From Noviluteimonas gilva (GTDB lineage Bacteria; Pseudomonadota; Gammaproteobacteria; Xanthomonadales; Xanthomonadaceae), in contig NZ_WOXT01000004.1 of the NCBI RefSeq assembly GCF_009740395.1, positions 1 to 64,000 on the forward strand: a DNA stretch of 64,000 bases. Direction: 5' to 3'. The notes under the pieces were generated by a model. That model searched no databases. It was not told where the DNA came from and saw only the letters and a list, made by a program, of their open reading frames with translations. Positions 1 through 13,029 of the stretch are shown one piece after another. Both the position numbers and the translations under genes were made by a program. The first letter of the stretch is position 1. Every line of letters starts with the position of its first letter.

Positions 1-140
1 AGGGAATAGGGAATAGGGAATAGGGAATAGGGAATAGGGAATAGGGAATAGGGAATAGGGAATAGGGAATAGGGAATAGGGAATAGGGAATAGGGAATAG
101 GGAATAGGGAATAGGGAATAGGGAATAGGGAATAGGGAAT
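1..140. repeat. Tandem heptanucleotide array (GGGAATA)n, truncated at window edge
   Basis: Twenty uninterrupted copies of the 7-base unit AGGGAAT fill the first 140 bases, and the array runs off the left edge. It stops abruptly at position 140. About 50 bases later, at 190-215, four degenerate copies of the same heptamer (ATTCCCY) appear in the opposite orientation. Heptamers of this kind are, from general knowledge, scattered between genes in Xanthomonadaceae genomes. Perfect identity between units suggests recent slippage or expansion. No gene is seen in 1-208. Confidence 0.95.
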
Positions 141-189
141 GGTCGATACCGGGCGACTTGAGGCGACGGCGACCTACGACGAGACAACT

Positions 190-215
190 ATTCCCCATTC
201 CCCATTCCCTATTCC
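190..215. repeat. Short inverted copy of the heptamer array
   Basis: Four ATTCCCY heptamers, the reverse complement of the array at 1-140. The stop codon of the neighbouring 5'-nucleotidase gene lies inside it: on the minus strand the last codons GGG-GAA-TAG are repeat sequence, so the repeat supplies the final residues (Gly-Glu) and the stop. Confidence 0.8.
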
Positions 216-1126
216 CCCGCCTTGGCGGGCTCGTTCGACACCCCGTGCGGCACGTGCCCGGCGGCCACGTGGCGACGCGCCGAGTCGATGTTGTGCAGCG
301 AGTCGTCGAAGAAGATGTCGGCGCCGAAGGTTTCCAGGAACGGCCCCTTCGGCCGGCCGCCGAGGAACAGCGCCTCGTCGAGGCGAACGTCCCACTCGCG
401 CAGGGTGCGGATCACCCGCTCGTGCGCCGGCGCGCTGCGCGCGGTGACAAGCGCGGTGCGGATCGGCGCGGCGTCGCCCACGGGGAACGCGGCCTGCAGG
501 CGATGCAACGCGTCGAGGAAGCCGCGGAACGGGCCGCCCGACAAGGGCTCGTGCGCGCGGGTGGTCTCGTGGTCGTGGAAGGCGGCCAGGCCCTGCTCCT
601 GCGACACGCGCTCGGACTCGTCGCCGAAGATCACCGCGTCGCCGTCGAAGGCGATGCGCAACTGGCCGTGTGTCTGCGCCGCGGCCTTCGCGGGCAGGAT
701 GGTCGCGGCGGCGACGCCGTGTTCGAGCGCACGGCGCACGCTTTCCGGATTCGCCGAGAGGAACAGGTGCGCGCCGAACGGTCGGATGTACGGCCACGTC
801 GGCGCGCCCGAGGTAAAGGTCGCGCGCGAGATGTCCAGGCCGTGGTGGCGGATCGAGTTGAAGATGCGCAGCCCGGTGTCCGACGAATTGCGCGAGAGCA
901 GGATGACTTCGACGCGTGGTTCGTCCGCGCCTTCGTTCAACGCGAGCAGCTTGCGCACCAGCTGGAACGCGATGCCCGGCGCGAGCGCCGTGTCCTCGTT
1001 CGCGCGTTGATGCGCCTGGTAGGCATCGATGCCTTCGCGTTGCCACAGTTCGTGGCTGTGTTCGAGATCGAACAACGCGCGCGAGGTGATCGCGACGGTC
1101 AGCGGCGGATGCAGGACGGCCGCCAT
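209..1126 (-). CDS. 5'-nucleotidase (cN-I-like, PF06189-type)
   Basis: Protein of 305 residues matching the bacterial 5'-nucleotidase family related to cytosolic nucleotidase cN-I, which dephosphorylates nucleoside 5'-monophosphates. Visible features are an N-terminal VAITSRALFDLE segment (acidic nucleophile region), VILLSRNSSDTGLRIFNSI, FTSGAPTWPYI, and a C-terminal acidic segment ADIFFDDSLHNID typical of HAD-like phosphatases. No signal peptide or membrane segment is seen, so it should be cytoplasmic. It starts at an ATG one base after the nadK stop, so the two are almost certainly co-transcribed. The C-terminal two residues and stop codon come from a heptamer repeat. The family call is good; the exact substrate cannot be told. 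Confidence 0.85.
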   Translation of the reverse strand: MAAVLHPPLTVAITSRALFDLEHSHELWQREGIDAYQAHQRANEDTALAPGIAFQLVRKLLALNEGADEPRVEVILLSRNSSDTGLRIFNSIRHHGLDISRATFTSGAPTWPYIRPFGAHLFLSANPESVRRALEHGVAAATILPAKAAAQTHGQLRIAFDGDAVIFGDESERVSQEQGLAAFHDHETTRAHEPLSGGPFRGFLDALHRLQAAFPVGDAAPIRTALVTARSAPAHERVIRTLREWDVRLDEALFLGGRPKGPFLETFGADIFFDDSLHNIDSARRHVAAGHVPHGVSNEPAKAGE

Positions 1127-1127
1127 C

Positions 1128-1931
1128 TCACACCACGAACTGTTCGCTGAGGATCCGTTCTTCGAGGTTGTGCTCCGGATCGAACAGCAGGGTCACGGTG
1201 CGCTCGCGCGATTCGCGGATGGTGACTTCGACGACGTCGCGTACTTCGTGCGAATCGGCGGTGACGCTCACCGGGCGCTTGTAGGGATCGAGCACGCGGA
1301 AGCGCACTTCGGTGTCGGCCTTCAGCAGCGCACCGCGCCAGCGACGCGGACGGAACGGCGCGAGCGGCGTCAGCGCGATGATGCGCGAGCCCAGCGGCAG
1401 GATCGGGCCGTGCGCGGAATAGTTGTAGGCGGTGCTGCCCGCGGGGGTCGCGACCAGGACGCCGTCGCAGATCAGTTCTTCCAGCCGCGGCTTGCCGTTG
1501 AGGTCGATCGCCACGTGCGCGGCCTGGCGCGTCTGGCGCAGCAGCGAGACTTCGTTGTACGCGAGCGAGCCGACGGTCGCGCCCGACTCGGTTTGCGCCA
1601 CCATTTCCAGCGGCCGCAGCACGGCGGGCTCCGCCGCGGCGATGCGTTGCATCAGCGCCTCGCCCAGGGGCGGTTCTTCGCGATGGTGGTTCATCAGGAA
1701 GCCGACGGTGCCGAGCTTCATGCCGAACACCGGTTTGCCCAGGCCACCGTGGCGATGCAGCGTCTGCAACATGAAGCCGTCGCCACCGAGCGCGACGAGC
1801 ACGTCGGCCGCGTCGGGCTCGCACTGGCCGTGCATCTCGACCAATTGCGCGAGCGCTTTCTGGGCTTCGTCGGCCGGACTGGCGAGGAACGACAGGCGCG
1901 GCGCGGAAGGCAGGCTGCTGTTCGGAGTCAT
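1128..1931 (-). CDS. nadK: NAD kinase
   Basis: Phosphorylates NAD to NADP using ATP; cytoplasmic and essential in most bacteria. The 267-residue protein has the family signatures: GGDGFML near residue 49 (the GGDG phosphate-binding motif), AYNEVSLLR in the middle, and [18 protein letters not shown] with the conserved TPxGSTAY segment. The length fits the family (250-300). It starts with ATG at 1931 and is followed one base later by the 5'-nucleotidase gene, a short nucleotide-metabolism operon. A perfect hairpin separates it from the glutamate dehydrogenase gene upstream. Confidence 0.95.
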   Translation of the reverse strand: MTPNSSLPSAPRLSFLASPADEAQKALAQLVEMHGQCEPDAADVLVALGGDGFMLQTLHRHGGLGKPVFGMKLGTVGFLMNHHREEPPLGEALMQRIAAAEPAVLRPLEMVAQTESGATVGSLAYNEVSLLRQTRQAAHVAIDLNGKPRLEELICDGVLVATPAGSTAYNYSAHGPILPLGSRIIALTPLAPFRPRRWRGALLKADTEVRFRVLDPYKRPVSVTADSHEVRDVVEVTIRESRERTVTLLFDPEHNLEERILSEQFVV

Positions 1932-1958
1932 GCGGCGAGGATAACCCGGCCGGGGAAA

Positions 1959-1982
1959 CGCCGGGGCCCTCGGGCCCCGGCG
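1959..1982 (-). terminator. Hairpin, probable terminator of the glutamate dehydrogenase gene
   Basis: Perfect 11-bp inverted repeat (CGCCGGGGCCC / GGGCCCCGGCG) with a 2-base loop, 11 bases after the dehydrogenase stop codon. On the minus strand it is followed only by TTTCCCC, so it is a weak intrinsic terminator at best. Confidence 0.55.
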
Positions 1983-1992
1983 CCATTAGGCA

Positions 1993-4900
1993 TCAGCCGC
2001 GCGAGGCGAGCTGCGACAGGCGCTGCACCGCGACCGAGGCGGTCGGGTAGTCCAGCGTCTTCTGCGCGGCGATCTCTTCGAGCATCGCCAGGGTGAAGCG
2101 CAGCGAGCTGTCGTCGCGGTTGAGCCACGCGCGGACCTTCGCGTCGGCATCGCTGCCCGGCATCGCCAGCGCCTGGCTCACGAGCAGGCGCTGCTGCGCG
2201 CCGAGCTCTTCGCGCAACGCACCGCGCGCCACCGCGTGCCAGCGGCCTTCGACCGCGAGCGCATCGATCTGCTTCTGCAACCACGGCACGCGCAACGCAT
2301 CGCCGAGGCGGAAGTGGACCTTCGCGACATCGGTCGGACGCACCTTGCGTTCCTTCGCCAGCTCGAGGATGTCGGGGCACGGCTCCAGGTACGGCAACGC
2401 GGCGAGCTGTTCGGCCAACGCCGGCGCCAGCCCCTTCGCGGTCCAATCCTGGATGCTCGCGACGTACGCCGGGCGCTGCGAATCGGGCAGGATGCGCTCG
2501 CCCGCGCGGATGTCGCGGAAGCCGTCGTGGAAACGCTCCACCGCCGTGGCGATGTCGGGGATCGCACCCGGCCGCGCGAGCAGCCAGCGCGTGAACTGGC
2601 GCTGCAGCGTCCAGATCACCTGCAGGGCATCGATCTGCACGGATTCGGCGACCTTGCCGTCGAGCGCGTCGATCTGCGCCCACAACTCGCGGATGTCGAG
2701 TGTCTCGCGGGTGATCGTGAAGGCCTTCGCCACTTCCGACGGCGCGCGACCGCTGTCTTCCTGCATGCGCAGGGTGAACGTCGCGCCCATGCGGTTGACC
2801 ATCGAGTTGGTCACCACCGTGGCGATGATCTCGCGCTTCAGGCGATGCTCCTGCATCGGCTTGGCGTACTTGTCCTGCAGGGGCTTCGGGAAGTAGCGGA
2901 TCAATTCCTTCGACAGGTACGCATCTTCCGGCACGTCGGAGTTGAGCAACTGCTGGAACAACACGATCTTCGAGTACGACAGCAGCACCGACAGTTCCGG
3001 ACGCGTCAGGCCCTGGCCGCGCGCCTTGCGCTCGGAGATCTCCTTGTCAGTCGGCAGGAACTCGATCTGGCGATCGAGCAGGCCCTGCGCTTCCAGCGTG
3101 CGCATGAAGTGCTGCTTGGAGCCCATGCGCGACAGGCTCATGCGCTCCATCAGGCTGATCGCCTGGTTCTGGCGGTAGTTGTCGTTGAGCACCAGGTGCG
3201 CGACTTCGTCGGTCATCGACGCCAGCAGCGTGTTGCGCGAATCGAAGGTGAGCTTCTTCTTCTGCACCTGCGCGTTGAGCAGGATCTTGATGTTCACCTC
3301 GTGGTCGGAGGTGTCCACGCCCGCGGAGTTGTCGATGAAGTCGGTGTTGAGCAGCACGCCGTGCTGCGCCGCTTCCACGCGGCCCAGTTGCGTGAGGCCC
3401 AGGTTGCCGCCCTCGCCCACCACCTTGCAGCGCAGGTCCGCACCGTCGACGCGCAGGCCGTTGTTCGCGCGATCGCCGACATCGGCGTTGGTCTCGCGCG
3501 AGGACTTCACGTAGGTGCCGATGCCGCCGTTCCACAGCAGGTCGACCGGCGAGCGCAGGATGGCCGACATCAGTTCCGTCGGGCTCATCGCGGCGACGTC
3601 GGCTTCGATGCCGAGCGCGGCCTTGATTTCCGGCGACAGCGGAATCGACTTCGCGCTGCGCGGGAACACACCGCCGCCCTTGCTGATGAGCGACTTGTCG
3701 TAATCGTCCCAGCTCGAGCGCGGGAGCTTGAACATGCGCTCGCGTTCCTTGAACGTGCGGGCCGCATCCGGATTGGGGTCGAGGAAGATGTGGCGGTGGT
3801 CGAACGCGGCCAGCAGGCGGATCTTCTTCGACAACAACATGCCGTTGCCGAACACGTCGCCGCTCATGTCGCCGATGCCGACGCACGTGAAGTCCTGCGC
3901 CTGGCTGTCGCGGCCCATCGAACGGAAGTGGCGCTTGACCGATTCCCACGCACCGCGCGCGGTGATGCCCATCGCCTTGTGGTCGTAGCCGACCGAACCA
4001 CCCGAGGCGAACGCATCGTCCAGCCAGAAGCCGTGCGCACGCGCGATCGCGTTGGCGATATCGGAGAACGTGGCCGTGCCCTTGTCGGCGGCGACGACCA
4101 GATACGGGTCTTCCGCGTCGTGACGCACGACGTTGTCCGGATGCAGCGTCTTGCCTTCCGGCGAGAGGTTGTCGGTGATGTCGAGCAGGCCGTTGATGAA
4201 GCGCTGGTAGCACGCGACGCCTTCGGCGAACCACGCATCGCGATTGGCCGCCGGATCCGGCGACTGCTTGCAGTAGAAGCCGCCCTTCGAACCCACCGGC
4301 ACGATGACGGTGTTCTTCACCATCTGCGCCTTGACCAGGCCGAGCACTTCGGTGCGGAAGTCTTCGCGACGATCCGACCAGCGCAAACCACCGCGCGCCA
4401 CCGGACCGAAGCGCAGGTGCACGCCTTCCACGCGCGGGCCGTACACGAAGATTTCGCGATACGGGCGCGGCTTCGGCAGGTCGGGGACCTTCGCCGAATC
4501 GAACTTGAAGCTGACGTAGTCGGCCGGGCCGCCGTCCTTGCGCTTCCCGTCCTTGTACTGGATGTAGTAGCTCGTGCGCAGCGTGGCGTCGATGACGCCC
4601 ATGAAGCTGCGCAGGATGCGGTCGTCGTCGAGGCTGGCGACGCGATCGAACAGGCCCTTCAACGCAGTGCGCGTGGCGTCGATCTGCTGTTCGCGCGTGC
4701 CGGCGCGTGCGTCGACGACCGGCTGCACCGCGGCCTGCGCGGCGGTGTCGTTGGCCAACAGCGCCTGCAGCTGCGCGCCGAAGCGTTCCATGCCCTGCTT
4801 GATCGCGGCCTTGGATTCGATGCCCGTGCACGGATCGAAGCGCGCTTCGAACAGTTCGACGAGCAGGCGCACCAGCAGCGGATAACGCGAGAACGAGGTT

Positions 4901-7005
4901 TCCACCGCGCTCTGCGAGAACGGCACGCCGGTCTGCAGGATGTACTTGCAATAGCCGCGCAGCATGGCGACCTGGCGCCACGACAGGCCGGCCGTCAGCA
5001 CCAGGCGGTTGAACGCGTCGTTCTCCGCCTCGCCGCGCCAGATGCGCGCGAAGGCTTCCTCGAAGTTTTCGTCCAGGCGATCAATGTCGATGTCGCCCTG
5101 CGTGGCCTCGACCTCGAAGTCCTGGATGTAGGCGACATCGCCGTTGGACTCGATGCGGTACGGGTGCTCGGAAATCACGCGCAGCCCCATGTTCTCCATC
5201 ATCGGGAGCGCATCGGACAGCGGGATGTCGTCCCTGAGGCGAAAGAACTTGAAGCGCAGCGAGCCGTCGCGATGCGAGCGGTACAACGACAGGCGCAGGT
5301 CGTCGGGACCCGTGAGTTGCGAGAGGTTCTCGGCGTCGGTGGCGGCGACCGCGGGACTGACGTCTTCGATGTAGCCGGCGGGCAACGCGCGGCCGTAGCG
5401 CGCGGCGATGCGCAGGCCGCGTTCCTCGCCGTGGCGCTTGGCGAGTTCTTCGGCGAGTGCGTCCTGCCAGTCGCGCACGATGGTCGCCAGCTCGGCGTCG
5501 AGCTTGGCCTCATCGGCTTGCACCGTCGAGCCGGCGCGCGGGCGCACGATCAGGTGCAATTGCGCGAGCGCCGATTCGCCGATATGCACGTTGGTGTCGA
5601 CGTGTTCGCCGTCGAGTTCGCGCTTGAGCATCGCTTCGATGCGGCGGCGCATGCGCGTGTCGTGGCGATCGCGCGGCACGTAGACGAGCACGGAGTAGAA
5701 ACGCCCGTAACGGTCGCGGCGCAGGAACAACTTGCTGCGCACGCGTTCCTGCAGGCCGAGGATGCCGCTGGCGGTTTCGAACAGTTCGGCTTCCGTCGAC
5801 TGGAACAGCTCGTCGCGCGGCAGCGTTTCCACGATGTGGCGCAGCGCCTTGCCGCTGTGGCTGGCCGGACGCAGGCCCGATTCGCGCATCACGTGTTCGT
5901 AGCGCTCGCGCACCAGCGGGATGTCCCACGGGCGGCGGTTGTAGGCGCTGGAGGTGTACAGGCCGAGGAAGCGCTGTTCGCGGATCGGCTTGCCCTTCGC
6001 GTCGAAGGACAACACGCCGATGTAATCCATGTACCCCGGGCGATGCACCGTGGCGCGCGCGTTGGTCTTGGTGAGGATCAGCGCGTCGACCGAACCCGAT
6101 TGCGGCATGTAATGCGCCGCGAGCGAGGTCAACGGACGCGGCTTGCCCGCATCGGCGCCGCGCAGTAGGCCCAGGCCCGTTTCCGGGTGGGCGACCAGCA
6201 TGTCTTCCTTGCCCCCGCCCTTACGAGGCACGGACTCGACGGTGTATTCGCGATAGCCCAAAAAGGTGAAATGGTTGTCGGCGGCCCAGCGCAGGAACTC
6301 CTGCGCTTCGGCACGGCCGGCGTCGGAGACCGGGATGTTGTGCGAAGGCAGTTCTTCGGCGACGGCGATCATGCGCGCGCGCATCGCGTCCCAATCGGCC
6401 ACGCTGGCGCGCACGTCTTCGAGGACTTCGCGCACGCGCTTTTCGACCTTCGCCATCGTCTCGGGCGGCTGGCGGTCGATTTCGATGTGGATGAACGACT
6501 CGTTGTTGCCCTCGCCCACGCCGGCGAGCTTGCCGGCCTTGTCGCGCGTCAGCGGCACGACCGGATGGCCCATGACGTGGACGTTGATGCCCAACTCGGC
6601 CAGCGCCATCGTCACCGAGTCGACGAGGAAGGGCATGTCGTCGTTGAGGATCTGCAGCACGGTGTGCGGCGATTCCCAACCGTGTTCCTTCGTCGTGGCG
6701 TTGAACAGGCGCACGTTGGCCTTCTTCGCCTTGCGCGTGGCGGCGAAATCGAGGATGCCCGCGGCGAGCGCGGCCCAACCGTCGGCGCCGTGCTCGATGT
6801 ATTCCTCGCGCGACATGCGCTTGTAGAAACTGCGCGCGAAGGCTTCGGCCTCGGCGGCGCGCGACTTCGGCATGCGCTTGCGGAGGGCTTCGAGGATCGG
6901 CGCCAGGTCGAAGCGCGCGAACTTGCCCTGCGCTGCAGACTTGCCGGGGGAGGCCGCGGACGCTTTCTTCGGAGCGGCCTTGATGGATTTCGGACGCGTG
7001 CTCAT
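1993..7005 (-). CDS. gdhB: NAD-specific glutamate dehydrogenase, large (180-kDa) type
   Basis: Oxidises L-glutamate to 2-oxoglutarate and ammonia with NAD, feeding amino-acid carbon into the TCA cycle. At 1670 residues it matches the very large GDH class known from Pseudomonas, Streptomyces and Xanthomonadaceae, with a long N-terminal regulatory region (ACT-like, about residues 30-700) ahead of the catalytic domain. The catalytic part includes GPVARGGLRWSDRREDFRTE, VPVGSKGGFYCK (Lys region) and GIGDMSGDVFGNGML (nucleotide-binding region). The first about 25 residues are Lys/Ala-rich and likely disordered. It starts with ATG at 7005, 33 bases after the acyl-CoA dehydrogenase gene, and could be co-transcribed with it. 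No frameshift is visible over 5 kb. Confidence 0.95.
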   Translation of the reverse strand: MSTRPKSIKAAPKKASAASPGKSAAQGKFARFDLAPILEALRKRMPKSRAAEAEAFARSFYKRMSREEYIEHGADGWAALAAGILDFAATRKAKKANVRLFNATTKEHGWESPHTVLQILNDDMPFLVDSVTMALAELGINVHVMGHPVVPLTRDKAGKLAGVGEGNNESFIHIEIDRQPPETMAKVEKRVREVLEDVRASVADWDAMRARMIAVAEELPSHNIPVSDAGRAEAQEFLRWAADNHFTFLGYREYTVESVPRKGGGKEDMLVAHPETGLGLLRGADAGKPRPLTSLAAHYMPQSGSVDALILTKTNARATVHRPGYMDYIGVLSFDAKGKPIREQRFLGLYTSSAYNRRPWDIPLVRERYEHVMRESGLRPASHSGKALRHIVETLPRDELFQSTEAELFETASGILGLQERVRSKLFLRRDRYGRFYSVLVYVPRDRHDTRMRRRIEAMLKRELDGEHVDTNVHIGESALAQLHLIVRPRAGSTVQADEAKLDAELATIVRDWQDALAEELAKRHGEERGLRIAARYGRALPAGYIEDVSPAVAATDAENLSQLTGPDDLRLSLYRSHRDGSLRFKFFRLRDDIPLSDALPMMENMGLRVISEHPYRIESNGDVAYIQDFEVEATQGDIDIDRLDENFEEAFARIWRGEAENDAFNRLVLTAGLSWRQVAMLRGYCKYILQTGVPFSQSAVETSFSRYPLLVRLLVELFEARFDPCTGIESKAAIKQGMERFGAQLQALLANDTAAQAAVQPVVDARAGTREQQIDATRTALKGLFDRVASLDDDRILRSFMGVIDATLRTSYYIQYKDGKRKDGGPADYVSFKFDSAKVPDLPKPRPYREIFVYGPRVEGVHLRFGPVARGGLRWSDRREDFRTEVLGLVKAQMVKNTVIVPVGSKGGFYCKQSPDPAANRDAWFAEGVACYQRFINGLLDITDNLSPEGKTLHPDNVVRHDAEDPYLVVAADKGTATFSDIANAIARAHGFWLDDAFASGGSVGYDHKAMGITARGAWESVKRHFRSMGRDSQAQDFTCVGIGDMSGDVFGNGMLLSKKIRLLAAFDHRHIFLDPNPDAARTFKERERMFKLPRSSWDDYDKSLISKGGGVFPRSAKSIPLSPEIKAALGIEADVAAMSPTELMSAILRSPVDLLWNGGIGTYVKSSRETNADVGDRANNGLRVDGADLRCKVVGEGGNLGLTQLGRVEAAQHGVLLNTDFIDNSAGVDTSDHEVNIKILLNAQVQKKKLTFDSRNTLLASMTDEVAHLVLNDNYRQNQAISLMERMSLSRMGSKQHFMRTLEAQGLLDRQIEFLPTDKEISERKARGQGLTRPELSVLLSYSKIVLFQQLLNSDVPEDAYLSKELIRYFPKPLQDKYAKPMQEHRLKREIIATVVTNSMVNRMGATFTLRMQEDSGRAPSEVAKAFTITRETLDIRELWAQIDALDGKVAESVQIDALQVIWTLQRQFTRWLLARPGAIPDIATAVERFHDGFRDIRAGERILPDSQRPAYVASIQDWTAKGLAPALAEQLAALPYLEPCPDILELAKERKVRPTDVAKVHFRLGDALRVPWLQKQIDALAVEGRWHAVARGALREELGAQQRLLVSQALAMPGSDADAKVRAWLNRDDSSLRFTLAMLEEIAAQKTLDYPTASVAVQRLSQLASRG

Positions 7006-7038
7006 GGGGGCGATGTCAGTCCTGTTGCAGGCGCGCGA

Positions 7039-8187
<1,149 letters not shown>

Positions 8188-8244
8188 TTGGCGCACTCCG
8201 ACGGGGGTGAAGAAGCGGAATTGTAGCCGCGCGCGCGCAAAAGC

Positions 8245-8301
8245 TTGACCCCCATGGGACCAGGGGCCAGACTTATCGCTATATCTTGATCGATGGATAA
8301 A
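8245..8301 (+). promoter_or_regulatory. Candidate promoter/operator of samR-metH
   Basis: The 113-base gap before samR holds a TTGACC (8245-8250) and, just before the start codon, an AT-rich island at 8280-8301 in a GC-rich context. The island contains TATC-N10-GATA, an imperfect dyad of the size bound by ArsR-type dimers, immediately upstream of the regulator's own ATG. This would suit autoregulation. No good -10 hexamer sits at the proper distance from TTGACC, so the promoter assignment is weak; the dyad is seen, its function is inferred. Confidence 0.4.
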
Positions 8302-9239
8302 TGCCGCGCATGGACCTGGAAGGTTGGTCGCTCCGCCTCAAGGTGCTCGCCGACGCCACGCGCGTGCGCTTGCTGGCCCTGCTCGAGCGCGAGGAACTCA
8401 CCGTCGCCGAGCTCTCCTCGATCACCCGGCTGGCGCAGCCGCGCGTGTCCACGCACCTGGCCAAGCTGAAGGAAGCCGGCCTCGTGCGCGACCGCCGCGC
8501 GGGCGTGAGCGCTTATTACCGGTTCGAAGAGGAAGGCCTGGACGCCGCGCAGCGCGCCCTGTGGGAAGCCCTGCGCAGCGGAAGCGACGACCCCTTGCTG
8601 CGCCAGGACGCCGAGCGCGTCGCCGCCGTCCTCGCCACGCGCGCGGCCGACCAGAACTGGGCCGACTCGGTGGCCGGCGACATGGAGCGCCACTACTCGC
8701 CGGGCCGCACGTGGGAAGCGCTGGCGCGCACGGCGCTGCCGCTGCTGAGTCCGGGCGACGTGCTCGACATCGCCTCCGGTGACGGCGTGCTCGCCGAATT
8801 GCTCGCGCCGCACGCAAATCGCTACGTCTGCATCGACGCCAGCCCGCGCGTTGTCGCCGCCGCGAGCGAACGCCTCAAGCCTTATCCCAACGTCGAAGTC
8901 CGCCAGGGCGACATGCACGCGCTGCCGTTTCCCGCCGCGAGCTTCGACCTTGTCGTGCTGATGCACGCCCTCACCTATGCCGCCAAGCCCGCGCAGGCAG
9001 TGGCCGAAGCCGCGCGCGTCCTGCGCCGCGGCGGCCGCCTGTTGCTGTCGAGCCTGGCGCGCCACGAACACAAGGCGGTGGTGGAGGCCTACGGCCACGC
9101 CAACCTCGGTTTCACGGAGAAGGAACTGCGCCGCTTCGCCGAAAAGGCGGGGCTGAACATCGCCAGCGCCGGCTCCGTGACGCGCGAACGCCGCCCGCCC
9201 CATTTCGAAGTGTTGTCGCTGCTGGGAGTCAAACCGTGA
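8301..9239 (+). CDS. samR: ArsR-family regulator fused to a SAM-dependent methyltransferase domain (SamR type)
   Basis: Protein of 312 residues. Residues 1-90 are an ArsR-type winged helix ([17 protein letters not shown], then [24 protein letters not shown], the recognition helix and wing). Residues about 130-310 form a class I methyltransferase fold with the SAM motif [16 protein letters not shown]. This architecture directly upstream of metH matches SamR, a SahR-like regulator proposed by comparative genomics to control methionine synthesis genes in Xanthomonadales. The methyltransferase-like part probably senses SAM or SAH. Its stop overlaps the metH start (GTGA), so the two are translationally coupled. 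A second ATG at 8310 is an alternative start; neither has a strong ribosome-binding site. The family is sure; the regulon is inferred. Confidence 0.85.
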   Translation: MPRMDLEGWSLRLKVLADATRVRLLALLEREELTVAELSSITRLAQPRVSTHLAKLKEAGLVRDRRAGVSAYYRFEEEGLDAAQRALWEALRSGSDDPLLRQDAERVAAVLATRAADQNWADSVAGDMERHYSPGRTWEALARTALPLLSPGDVLDIASGDGVLAELLAPHANRYVCIDASPRVVAAASERLKPYPNVEVRQGDMHALPFPAASFDLVVLMHALTYAAKPAQAVAEAARVLRRGGRLLLSSLARHEHKAVVEAYGHANLGFTEKELRRFAEKAGLNIASAGSVTRERRPPHFEVLSLLGVKP

Positions 9240-10341
9240 CCGATCCGAAGACCCTGCCCTGGAACAACCCCGCGCGCGTCGCCGCGCTGGAAGCGGCGCT
9301 CGCGGAGCGGATCCTGCTGATCGACGGCGCGATGGGCACGATGATCCAGCGCCACGAACTCCAAGAAGCCGATTACCGCGGCGAACGTTTCGCGCACGGC
9401 TACGACGCGCTGTTCACCGTCGAGGGCCATGCGCACGGCGCGGGCTGCGGCTGCGAGGCGCACGACCAGAAAGGCAACAACGACCTGCTGACGCTCACGC
9501 GCCCGGAAATCATCCGCGACATCCACGCGGCCTATCTCGACGCCGGCGCGGACCTGATCGAGACCAACACGTTCAATTCGACGTCGGTTTCGCTGGCCGA
9601 CTATCGCCTGCAACACCTGGTGCGCGAATTGAATCGCGAATCGGCCAAGCTCGCCCGCGCTGCCTGCGACGCCGCCGAAGCGGCCGATCCGTCGAAGCCG
9701 CGCTTCGTCATCGGCGTGCTCGGCCCGACCAGCCGCACCGCCTCGCTGAGCCCCGACGTGAATCGCCCGGGCTTCCGCGCGATTTCCTTCGACGAACTGG
9801 CCGAAGCCTATCGCGACGCAACGCGCGGGCTGATCGAAGGCGGCGCCGACGTATTGATGGTCGAGACGATCTTCGACACGCTCAACGCGAAGTCCGCGGT
9901 GTTCGCCATCGAAGATGTGTTCCAGGAATTCGGCGTGCGCCTGCCGCTGATGATCTCCGGCACGATCACCGACGCCTCGGGCCGCACCTTGTCGGGGCAG
10001 ACGGCGGAAGCCTTCTGGTATTCGCTGCGGCATTCGCGTCCGCTGTCGATCGGCCTGAACTGCGCGCTCGGTGCCAAGGATTTGCGCGCGCACGTCGACG
10101 TGCTGGCGCAGGTCGCCGATGCGTACGTGAGCACGCATCCGAACGCGGGCCTGCCCAATGCGTTCGGCGGTTACGACGAAACGCCCGAAGACATGGCCGG
10201 CACGCTCCGCGAGTTCGCCGCGAGCGGGCTGCTCAACTTCGTCGGCGGTTGTTGCGGCACGACGCCCGAACACATCCGCGCGATCGGCGACGCCATCGCC
10301 GGCCTGCCGCCGCGCGCCGTGCCCGCACTCAGCGACGCGGC

Positions 10342-10345
<4 letters not shown>
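9236..10345 (+). CDS. metH: Methionine synthase, homocysteine-binding subunit (split MetH, N-terminal part)
   Basis: Carries only the homocysteine S-methyltransferase module of cobalamin-dependent methionine synthase. The 369-residue protein has [11 protein letters not shown] near the start, [16 protein letters not shown] and [10 protein letters not shown]; the Cys of the last two supply the zinc site that activates homocysteine. It ends where the folate domain would begin in one-piece MetH, and the next gene starts in its stop codon (ATGA overlap), so the two gene products presumably assemble. Start is the GTG at 9236, overlapping the samR stop. Between residues 62 and 78 there is a His/Cys-rich insertion ([13 protein letters not shown]) just before the conserved KGNNDLL; the E. 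coli enzyme lacks it as far as I recall. Confidence 0.93.
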
Positions 10346-13023
<2,678 letters not shown>

Positions 13024-13029
13024 CGCGGG

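Noticed and set aside
139-447. Plus-strand frames starting at the heptamer array
   Set aside because: They are antisense to the 5'-nucleotidase gene, and the start codons lie in or next to repeat DNA.
2236-6168. Very long open frame (1310 codons) on the plus strand opposite the glutamate dehydrogenase gene
   Set aside because: High-GC codon bias leaves the antisense frame open; the product is Arg/His/Asp-rich without any motif, and the minus strand has a full-length recognisable enzyme.
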